This document shows positions 1-6,074 of a DNA stretch of 6,074 nucleotides, piece by piece. The stretch comes from Myxococcales bacterium. Lineage in GTDB: Bacteria > Myxococcota_A > Polyangia > Fen-1088. Location: contig PMZX01000197.1 of NCBI GenBank assembly GCA_003170035.1, forward strand, positions 4,185-10,258, given 5' to 3'. How positions within the stretch are numbered: the stretch's first letter is position 1; every line of letters begins with the position of its first letter. A model generated the notes under the pieces. The model was not told where the DNA came from. It saw nothing but the letters and a program-made list of their open reading frames with translations, and did no database searches. The position numbers and the translations under genes were made by a program.

Positions 1-1460
1 GGATCCAACTGGCTGGCCAGGTCCAGCGCCTGTCCGAGCAGCTCGGCGGTATCCAGCGAAATGTTCTTGGTCAGGTCGTGGGCGCGCTCGCGCAGGCATT
101 CCTTGCGAATGTCGCCGGCCCGGTAGAACCAGTCGAGCACGCCGCAGGAGTAGTTGAGGCCCATGTAGCGATTGGCCACGCCCTCGTTGGCGAAATTGCG
201 TTCGTGGAAAGCCGCCGAAGAAATGCGGAACAGAAGCTCGGCGCGGTCGTCGGCCAGCCGGTAGTCCCAACCGAGAAAGCTGCCCGAGAGCCGGCCGGCC
301 TGTGCCAGCTTGTGGTGAAGGGGCGTGCCCAGGTAGGGCTCGGCCCGGCAGAAATTCACCGGGATTTCGGCGTAGCGGCGTATGAAGGCGATGTTCTCGG
401 CCACATCGTCGAGCCTGGTCTCGGGCTCGAAGAGCAGCAGGTTGTAGCAGGGGGTGATGCCGGCGTCGCTGCAAGCCTCGAGGGCCTGCCCCATGGACGC
501 GACCGCGACCCGCCGATTCAGGTGGTCGGCTCCGCGCTGCGAGGCGTTCTCCACGCCGACGTACAGGCGAATCACGCCCAGCTCGGCCAGACGGCGCGCG
601 AGATCAGGCGTGACTGTGTCGGGCCGACACTTGCCCACGAAGGCGGCGCGTTCCACGCCCGCCTCATCGAGATACCGCTTTATGGCCTCGATGCGCGCCA
701 GGCTGTCGGCTGGCCGGGGCAGCAGGAAATTCTCGTCGTGGAAGCAGAAGATCGCGTTGCCACCCACGGCTCGGCCCAGCACGGCCATTTCCGCCGCGAC
801 GTCTTGTGGAGAACGCAGCCGCAGCAGCCTGCCCTGTGCGCCGTGAGCGCGCGCGTCGCGCAGGACCGTGGTGATCGAGCAGAAGCTGCAAGAAGCCCAG
901 CAGCCGCGGCTGCCGCTCACCGGGACGAAGGGAATGCGCATGTGGCGCGTGTGCGGCCGATAGCGTTGAGCAATGGGCAGGGCATCGAGGTCTTGTGGCA
1001 GGCCGCGCGGCGCGGTCCGTACTACGGCGCCACCCTCACTGCGGAACGCGATGCCCGGCACATCGGACAGGCTTTGCTTGGCGGCGAGCGCTGCCAGCAG
1101 ATCAACGATGGTTTTCTCGCCGTCGTAGAGGACCACACTGTCCATGCCATAGCGACCCGCCAGAACGCTGGCGTAGCCCATGGTGGCGAAATGGCCCCCG
1201 GCCGTGATGTGTCCGCGGAAGCCGTTCTTGCGCAGCGCCGTTGCCAGAGTCAGGAAGTCCAGGCCGCGGTGCTGGAACTGGGCCGCCAGGCCGACCAGGT
1301 CCGGACCGCTCGACCCGATCCGGTTGACCAGATCCGGGATCTGGTCGCTGTCATTGAAGCCCAGCACCTCCACCCGGTGACCGGCGGCGGTCGCGGCTGC
1401 TGCGATCATTCCCATGCCCAAGTTCTCTTCGACATCAGCGCCAACGAGAGTAAGTCGCAT
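1..1460 (-). CDS. B12-binding radical SAM protein (partial, C-terminus beyond window)
   Basis: Reading the minus strand from the ATG at 1460 gives 486 codons with no stop before the window edge, so the 3' end is missing. Residues 1-130 look like a Rossmann-type cobalamin-binding domain: an N-terminal MRLTLVGAD strand, GGH at 88-90 and DGE at 113-115. The canonical DxHxxG motif is absent, as is common in cobalamin-dependent radical SAM enzymes. The radical SAM core follows, with the 4Fe-4S motif CxxxCxxC at Cys187, Cys191 and Cys194, HDENF at 241-245, and GVE at 302-304. Residues after about 305 include a GTPL segment and a region I cannot assign. Family members use S-adenosylmethionine, a 4Fe-4S cluster and usually cobalamin for methyl transfer or ring and backbone rearrangements; the substrate here is unknown. 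A GGAGGT Shine-Dalgarno site 5 nt upstream fixes the start. The enzyme is probably cytoplasmic, with no signal peptide or membrane segment. I am sure of the superfamily, not of the reaction. Confidence 0.93.
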   Translation of the reverse strand, partial: MRLTLVGADVEENLGMGMIAAAATAAGHRVEVLGFNDSDQIPDLVNRIGSSGPDLVGLAAQFQHRGLDFLTLATALRKNGFRGHITAGGHFATMGYASVLAGRYGMDSVVLYDGEKTIVDLLAALAAKQSLSDVPGIAFRSEGGAVVRTAPRGLPQDLDALPIAQRYRPHTRHMRIPFVPVSGSRGCWASCSFCSITTVLRDARAHGAQGRLLRLRSPQDVAAEMAVLGRAVGGNAIFCFHDENFLLPRPADSLARIEAIKRYLDEAGVERAAFVGKCRPDTVTPDLARRLAELGVIRLYVGVENASQRGADHLNRRVAVASMGQALEACSDAGITPCYNLLLFEPETRLDDVAENIAFIRRYAEIPVNFCRAEPYLGTPLHHKLAQAGRLSGSFLGWDYRLADDRAELLFRISSAAFHERNFANEGVANRYMGLNYSCGVLDWFYRAGDIRKECLRERAHDLTKNISLDTAELLGQALDLASQLD

Positions 1461-1465
1461 TTCAG

Positions 1466-1471
1466 ACCTCC
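1466..1471 (-). promoter_or_regulatory. Shine-Dalgarno site of the radical SAM gene
   Basis: The minus strand reads GGAGGT followed by a 5-nt spacer (CTGAA) and then the ATG at 1460. This is the strongest ribosome binding site in the window. It decides the start codon and suggests efficient translation independent of the mutY gene upstream. Confidence 0.8.
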
Positions 1472-1516
1472 GTTTTCTGACTAGCGGGCGTTTCCGTGAC
1501 CACGCTCCGGACGCGA

Positions 1517-1525
1517 ATGTTAGCA
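1517..1525 (-). promoter_or_regulatory. Possible extended -10 element upstream of the radical SAM gene
   Basis: The minus strand reads TGCTAACAT, which fits an extended -10 pattern (TGn followed by a hexamer matching TATAAT at 4 of 6 positions). It lies about 57 nt upstream of the ATG at 1460. The sequence 17 nt further upstream (ACCGAT) is a poor -35. If real, the radical SAM gene has its own promoter in the 95-nt gap after mutY; if not, it is probably read through from mutY. Chance occurrence is quite possible. Confidence 0.25.
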
Positions 1526-1533
1526 CCCCTTCG

Positions 1534-1554
1534 CCGAGCATCGGTGTGCGCACC
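1534..1554. repeat. Overlapping small inverted repeats just after mutY
   Basis: Two short hairpins overlap here: CCGA/TCGG with a 3-nt loop at 1534-1544 and GGTG/CACC with a 4-nt loop at 1543-1554. The second contains the perfect 8-bp palindrome GTGCGCAC at 1546-1553. They start 1 nt after the mutY stop codon in the direction of mutY transcription. No run of T follows, so this is not a standard intrinsic terminator. It could be a weak pause site, an operator, or chance in GC-rich DNA. Confidence 0.3.
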
Positions 1555-1555
1555 G

Positions 1556-2629
1556 TCACACAATCGCGACACGCTGGGCGATTGCGATCATCTTGCGGCC
1601 GAAGGTGGACAGCGGCAGTGACGCCAGTTCATCGGCACGCACCCAGCGCGCGTCAGGGATCTCGATTCGTCCCCTGGCGTGGGCGCTGAATACCGAGGCT
1701 CTGGCATCGCGGTGAGTGAAGACGTGGCGGAGATTGCCGACCGGCCTGAGCGATCCCTCCACGCGCAGGCCGAGACCGGCCAGCGCCCGTCGCGCCGCTC
1801 GCGTTGCCGCCTCACCCGCTCGCAGCTCCTGCAACGGCAGCACCCAGGTTCCCGCCAGTAGGGTCTTGGCCGGCCGGCGCACCAGTAGAAGCCGGCCCCG
1901 GCGTCGGACCGCGACACAGGCCAGATGAATGCGGCGTCTCGCTGGCCGCTTCGCTCGCAGCGGAATGCTGCCCGTCGCTCCCTGGGCACGCGCTCGACAG
2001 AACCGCGCCACTGGACATTGTGGACATCGCGGCTGGCGCGGCAGGCAGCAAAGCGCGCCCAGCTCCATCATGGCCTGGGCGAAATCGCCGGGCCGCTGCG
2101 CAGGCACGAGCTTTTCTCCCTGCAGGCGCAGCCCCGCACGCACGGCCGGCCGGTCGATGGGTCTGCGCTCGCCCAAGATCCGCGCCAACACGCGGGCCAC
2201 ATTGCCGTCGACGGGGAGCGTGCGTCGCGAGAACGCGATGGCCGCCAGCGCCGCGGCCGTGTACGCGCCCACGCCGGGCAGCTGCCGCAGATCCTCCTCG
2301 TTCGACGGTAGCGCTCCTCCCAACTGGTGGACCACCAGCCGTGCCGTGCGGTGCAGATGGCGCGCTCTGCTGTAGTAGCCGAGCCCGGACCAGAGCGCCA
2401 GCACGTCCTCCTCGCGCGCAGCCGCCAGGGCCTGCAGAGTTGGAAAGCGCGTCGTGAAGCGCTCGAAGTACGGCACCACCGCGGCGACCACGGTCTGCTG
2501 GAGCATCAGCTCGGACACCAGTGTGTGGTAGGCGCTCGGCTCTCGGCGCCAGGGCAAATCCCTTTTCTTCCGGTGGTACCAGACCAGCAAAGCCCGCGCG
2601 CAGGCTGGGCTCGAAAGGGGAGCGGGCAC
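1556..2629 (-). CDS. mutY: A/G-specific adenine DNA glycosylase MutY
   Basis: The 357-residue product matches MutY throughout and is close to the usual length of about 350. MutY removes adenine mispaired with 8-oxoguanine in base excision repair, preventing G:C to T:A changes. Visible features in order: SELMLQQT with the catalytic Glu40, the helix-hairpin-helix LPGVGAYTA around 117-125, PVDGNV with the conserved catalytic Asp141, and 4Fe-4S ligands Cys195, Cys202, Cys205 and Cys211 (C-x6-C-x2-C-x5-C). A NUDIX-like C-terminal domain runs from about 233, with LLAGTWVLP at 257-265 and FTH at 304-306, where the well-known family motif is FSH; the His thought to read 8-oxoguanine is kept. The start is GTG. 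The N-terminus aligns with other MutY proteins, as WYHRKKRDLPW corresponds to the usual WY...LPW segment. The gene begins 4 nt after the osmC-like stop, so it is probably cotranscribed and translationally coupled, especially as its own Shine-Dalgarno site (AGGT, 2 nt from GTG, spanning the upstream stop) is poorly placed. All catalytic residues are present, so it should be active. Confidence 0.97.
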   Translation of the reverse strand: MPAPLSSPACARALLVWYHRKKRDLPWRREPSAYHTLVSELMLQQTVVAAVVPYFERFTTRFPTLQALAAAREEDVLALWSGLGYYSRARHLHRTARLVVHQLGGALPSNEEDLRQLPGVGAYTAAALAAIAFSRRTLPVDGNVARVLARILGERRPIDRPAVRAGLRLQGEKLVPAQRPGDFAQAMMELGALCCLPRQPRCPQCPVARFCRARAQGATGSIPLRAKRPARRRIHLACVAVRRRGRLLLVRRPAKTLLAGTWVLPLQELRAGEAATRAARRALAGLGLRVEGSLRPVGNLRHVFTHRDARASVFSAHARGRIEIPDARWVRADELASLPLSTFGRKMIAIAQRVAIV

Positions 2630-2633
2630 GAAC

Positions 2634-3080
2634 CTACAAATCCGGCGCGAACTGCGCCTGACCGCGACCCGCGGACGCGCCGTTGACGAACACCTCGTAG
2701 CGGATGGGCACGGCCCGGCTCAGCATGGCGCTGATTGAGCAGAAGGATGTTTGCGACAGCCGCGCCGCCTCGACCGCAAGCGCCGGATCCACGGCACCCT
2801 CGATACGGAAGGCGATATCGACGGCGGTGAACACGGCGGGGTTCCCCCGCCGGATGGTGGCCTCGGCCGTGACCTCGAAGCGCTTCACCTCCTGGCGTTG
2901 CTTGCGCATGAGCGAGGCCACGTCCATGGCGGTGCAGCCACACAGGGCGGCAAGCAGAAGCTGTTTCGGAGTTTGGGCCTTGCCCTGGCCGACCGGCGGC
3001 TTGGCATCCATCAGCACGGTGTGGCCATCCGCCTCGGCGGTGAACTGCAGATTCTCTTTCCAGATCAGCTTGGCGTGCAT
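2634..3080 (-). CDS. OsmC family protein, YhfA-like
   Basis: The 148-residue product has the OsmC/Ohr fold signature. The overall pattern resembles the E. coli YhfA branch: start MHAKLIWKENLQF, LLLAALCGCTAMDV with Cys49 at the head of the central helix, and QTSFCSISAML with the second conserved Cys114. In OsmC and Ohr proteins these two cysteines form a thiol peroxidase pair that reduces organic hydroperoxides. For the YhfA branch the substrate is not established, so peroxidase activity is inferred. An extra Cys47 next to Cys49 is worth noting. It has no signal peptide and should be cytoplasmic. The start is ATG with a weak GGA 7 nt upstream. The gene lies 4 nt after the aldo/keto reductase stop and 4 nt before mutY, which makes a tight operon likely. 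Confidence 0.92.
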   Translation of the reverse strand: MHAKLIWKENLQFTAEADGHTVLMDAKPPVGQGKAQTPKQLLLAALCGCTAMDVASLMRKQRQEVKRFEVTAEATIRRGNPAVFTAVDIAFRIEGAVDPALAVEAARLSQTSFCSISAMLSRAVPIRYEVFVNGASAGRGQAQFAPDL

Positions 3081-3084
3081 GGAT

Positions 3085-4083
3085 CTATCCGTCGAGAACG
3101 TGCATCAGGATCTCGGGGTAGCGCGTACCGGCCGCCACGCCCTTGGGTGCGATGCGATCGATCTCGGCGAGATCCTCGGCGGACAGTGCGACCTTGAGAG
3201 ACGCCAGGTTCTCATCGAGGTACGAGCGCCGCTTGGTGCCGAAGAGGGGCACGACGTCGAGGCCGCGCGCCAGAACCCAGGCCAGCGCAAGCTGGGCGGA
3301 CGAGCAGCGCTTGCTGCGTGCGAGCGCCTCCACGTGTCGAACCAGCTCCATGTTCTTGTTGAAGTTTTCACCCTGAAATCGCGGCGAGTGGCGGCGGTAG
3401 TCGTCCGGGTCCAGGTCTTCGAAGCGCGCGATCCTGCCGGTGAGGAAGCCGCGCCCGAGGGGACTGTAGGCCACGAAGCCGATACCCAGCTCACGGCAGG
3501 CGGGCAGCGTGCCGTTCTCGGGATCGCGCGTCCACAGGGAATACTCGCTCTGCAGCGCCGTGATCGGGTGGATCTTGTGCGCCTGTCGCAGGGTTTGCGG
3601 GCTGGCCTCGGATAGGCCAAGGAAGCGGACTTTTCCCGCGCGCACCAGTTCGCTCATGGCACCCACCGTGTCCTCGATGGGCGTGTTCCGGTCCACCCGG
3701 TGCTGGTAATAGAGATCGATCATGTCGGTTTTCAGGCGGCGCAGGCTGGCATCGCAGCAGGTCTTGACGTACTCGGGTCGTCCGTTGATCCCGCGCACCA
3801 GAGGATCGTCTGTGCGCACGATGCCGAACTTGCTCGCCAGCACGACCTGGTTGCGCCGGCCTGCCAGCGCCTTGCCCACCAGTTCCTCGTTGGTGAAAGG
3901 ACCGTACATGTCAGCGGTGTCGATGAAATCGACGCCTTGGTCTATGGCGCGATGGATGGTGGCGATGGACTCGGTGTCATTGCGCTGGCCATAGAACTCC
4001 GACATCCCCATACACCCGAGTCCGAGAGCGGACACCTCCAGCCCCTGTTTCCCCAGTTTTCGTCGCTGCATGGGAGCAACCAT
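3085..4083 (-). CDS. Aldo/keto reductase family oxidoreductase
   Basis: The 332-residue product is a complete NAD(P)H-dependent aldo/keto reductase of the TIM-barrel fold, which reduces aldehydes and ketones to alcohols. The catalytic tetrad is visible: Asp55 in [10 protein letters not shown], Tyr60, Lys85 in LASKFG, and His128 in LYYQHRVD. The [23 protein letters not shown] and [11 protein letters not shown] segments are typical of the bacterial YakC/AKR13-like group; the last binds the cofactor phosphate or adenine side. Many relatives have PIPGTKR where this protein has PLFGTKR. The physiological substrate cannot be read from sequence. Two starts are possible: ATG at 4083, or Met5 (ATG at 4071), where homology to the family begins ([18 protein letters not shown]). 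Neither has a clear Shine-Dalgarno site, so 4083 is the longest call, not a proven one. It is the first gene of the three-gene minus-strand unit and is divergent from ydcH. Confidence 0.95.
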   Translation of the reverse strand: MVAPMQRRKLGKQGLEVSALGLGCMGMSEFYGQRNDTESIATIHRAIDQGVDFIDTADMYGPFTNEELVGKALAGRRNQVVLASKFGIVRTDDPLVRGINGRPEYVKTCCDASLRRLKTDMIDLYYQHRVDRNTPIEDTVGAMSELVRAGKVRFLGLSEASPQTLRQAHKIHPITALQSEYSLWTRDPENGTLPACRELGIGFVAYSPLGRGFLTGRIARFEDLDPDDYRRHSPRFQGENFNKNMELVRHVEALARSKRCSSAQLALAWVLARGLDVVPLFGTKRRSYLDENLASLKVALSAEDLAEIDRIAPKGVAAGTRYPEILMHVLDG

Positions 4084-4126
4084 AGCGCACAGGGTGTGAC
4101 TTTGCCGCCGCTCCCTGCATCAGGTT

Positions 4127-4155
4127 TTGACCGTGGCGGCGGTTGGACCTAAGCT
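4127..4155 (+). promoter_or_regulatory. Candidate sigma70-type promoter for the ydcH-like gene
   Basis: TTGACC at 4127-4132 matches the -35 consensus at 5 of 6 positions and is separated by exactly 17 nt from TAAGCT at 4150-4155, a weaker -10 (3 of 6). Transcription would begin near 4162, leaving a leader of about 32 nt before the ATG at 4194. It sits in the only divergent intergenic region of the window. I found no equally good promoter on the minus strand for the aldo/keto reductase. Confidence 0.45.
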
Positions 4156-4166
4156 AGAGATTCTTC

Positions 4167-4182
4167 GCCGGCAGTGACCGGC
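4167..4182 (+). other. Small hairpin in the ydcH-like leader
   Basis: GCCGG at 4167-4171 pairs perfectly with CCGGC at 4178-4182 around a 6-nt loop. The stem ends directly before the purine-rich ribosome binding stretch AAGGGGG at 4183-4189. It could influence translation or message stability, but a 5-bp GC stem can easily occur by chance in this DNA. Confidence 0.3.
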
Positions 4183-4193
4183 AAGGGGGCTGC

Positions 4194-4408
4194 ATGCAGG
4201 AGAACGCCACCCGCAGGGACGACATGGGCTCGGTCGAGGATCTGGAGGCGCTGCGAAAGCATCACAAGGACCTGGAAGCCAAGCTGGCGGCCTTGGATTG
4301 CCATCTGTCGCTGACCGCCCCGGAGGAAGTCGAGCGCGCACGGCTGAAGAAGGAGAAACTGGCGATCAAGGATCGCATCCAGCTCTTGCTCTCGCGCCAG
4401 CCCGCCGC

Positions 4409-4412
<4 letters not shown>
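4194..4412 (+). CDS. YdcH/DUF465 family small protein
   Basis: The 72-residue product has the DUF465 (YdcH) pattern: VEDLEALRKHHKDLEAKLAALD, a short break, then ERARLKKEKLAIKDRIQLLL. The ARLKKEKLAIKDRI core is the family hallmark. It is highly charged, predicted to be two amphipathic helices forming a helical hairpin or coiled coil, with no membrane segment. Family function is not established. Start choice is open: ATG at 4194 has AAGGGGG 4 nt upstream, and ATG at 4224 (Met11, giving 62 residues) has AGGGA 4 nt upstream and begins closer to the conserved domain. It is transcribed alone, divergent from the aldo/keto reductase, and its stop codon overlaps that of the convergent histidine kinase. 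Confidence 0.88.
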
Positions 4413-5856
<1,444 letters not shown>

Positions 5857-5860
<4 letters not shown>

Positions 5861-6074
5861 CGCGCTGGCTCCGCCCACGATTGCGAGACCAGGCGAAGCT
5901 GGCGCTCGCTCTCGTCGATGCGGGGGTTGACGAAGATGCTGACAAACGACCCGAAGAAGCTGTCTCCGGAACCCGTGCGACTGCGCGACGAGGGCCGCGC
6001 CAGCCAGCGCCGCACGTCGGCGAGAAGCTCTTGCGAGATGGGGTTGAGATCGGCGCGCACGCTCAGCCGGTAGG
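5857..6074 (-). CDS. C-terminal part of an unassigned protein upstream of the kinase (possible DUF4390)
   Basis: The minus-strand frame is open from the window edge to a TGA at 5859-5857, giving about 72 residues of C-terminus. A GTG at 6060 could be mistaken for a start, but the frame continues upstream as ...YRLSVRADLNP, so the gene most likely begins outside the window. The tail holds NPISQELLADVRRWL, a polar Ser/Arg/Gly-rich linker, and GDSFFGSFVSIFVNPRI followed by RQLRLVSQSW. The stop overlaps the kinase start as ATGA, which strongly supports a real, translationally coupled gene. From memory, DUF4390 proteins often precede NtrY-type kinases in proteobacteria, and the beta-rich tail would fit, but this assignment is inferred from context and not secure. 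Confidence 0.72.
5869..5872 (-). promoter_or_regulatory. Shine-Dalgarno site of the histidine kinase
   Basis: The minus strand reads GGAG with an 8-nt spacer before the ATG at 5860. It lies inside the end of the upstream gene and supports the ATG start over the GTG at 5878, which has no purine-rich stretch in front of it. Confidence 0.6.

Noticed and set aside
1..6. GGATCC (a BamHI site) at the very start of the window, suggesting a cloning junction.
   Set aside because: The same site also occurs internally near 2784, and the reading frame is normal up to the edge, so there is no evidence of an artificial junction.
78..1484. A 468-codon open frame on the plus strand opposite the radical SAM gene.
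   Set aside because: It lacks recognisable motifs and is Ala/Gly/Arg/His-rich in the way GC-biased antisense frames are. The opposite strand encodes a protein with clear B12 and radical SAM motifs and a GGAGGT ribosome site.
1804..2457. A 217-codon plus-strand frame opposite mutY.
   Set aside because: Its product is dominated by Ala, Pro and Arg with no domain. It lies wholly opposite a well-supported MutY with all catalytic residues.
2704..3615. A 303-codon plus-strand frame spanning the osmC-like and aldo/keto reductase genes.
   Set aside because: It crosses two real minus-strand genes with family motifs and shows no motif of its own.
4105..4142. A 7-bp inverted repeat (CCGCCGC and GCGGCGG) with a 24-nt loop around the candidate -35.
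   Set aside because: Simple GC-rich triplet repeats of this size are expected by chance here, and the arms do not extend.

Overview
This is a GC-rich, gene-dense chromosomal segment with no sign of mobile DNA, CRISPR, rRNA or tRNA. Gene content (YdcH/DUF465, YhfA-type OsmC, MutY, an NtrY-like kinase) and the strong GC bias point to a proteobacterium in the broad sense. A Myxococcota or deltaproteobacterial relative is plausible, but the sequence alone does not settle this. The GC bias also produces long antisense shadow frames, the largest (468 codons) lying opposite the radical SAM gene.

Layout, by position. (1) 1-1460, minus: a cobalamin-binding radical SAM enzyme, cut off at its C-terminus by the window edge. 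(2) 1461-1555: a short spacer with a near-perfect Shine-Dalgarno site, a weak possible promoter and small palindromes. (3) 1556-4083, minus: three genes with only 4 nt between each pair, transcribed in the order aldo/keto reductase, YhfA-like OsmC protein, MutY. (4) 4084-4193: the only divergent intergenic region, holding a good candidate promoter for the plus-strand gene. (5) 4194-4412, plus: a small YdcH/DUF465 protein. (6) 4409-5860, minus: a membrane sensor histidine kinase of the NtrY type, convergent with ydcH and sharing a CTAG with it so that the two stop codons overlap. (7) 5857-6074, minus: the C-terminal end of another protein, joined to the kinase by an ATGA stop/start overlap.

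The aldo/keto reductase, OsmC and MutY trio reads as one transcription unit with a stress or repair flavour: reduction of reactive carbonyls, thiol-based peroxide chemistry, and repair of 8-oxoguanine:A mispairs. The radical SAM gene may be read from the same transcript or from its own promoter in the 95-nt gap. The kinase and its upstream partner form a second operon. No response regulator is visible, and the kinase is the last gene before the convergent ydcH.

I see no clearly new biological system. The most open questions are the substrate of the B12 radical SAM enzyme and the signal and partner of the compact kinase. No stretch over 300 bases lacks a gene.
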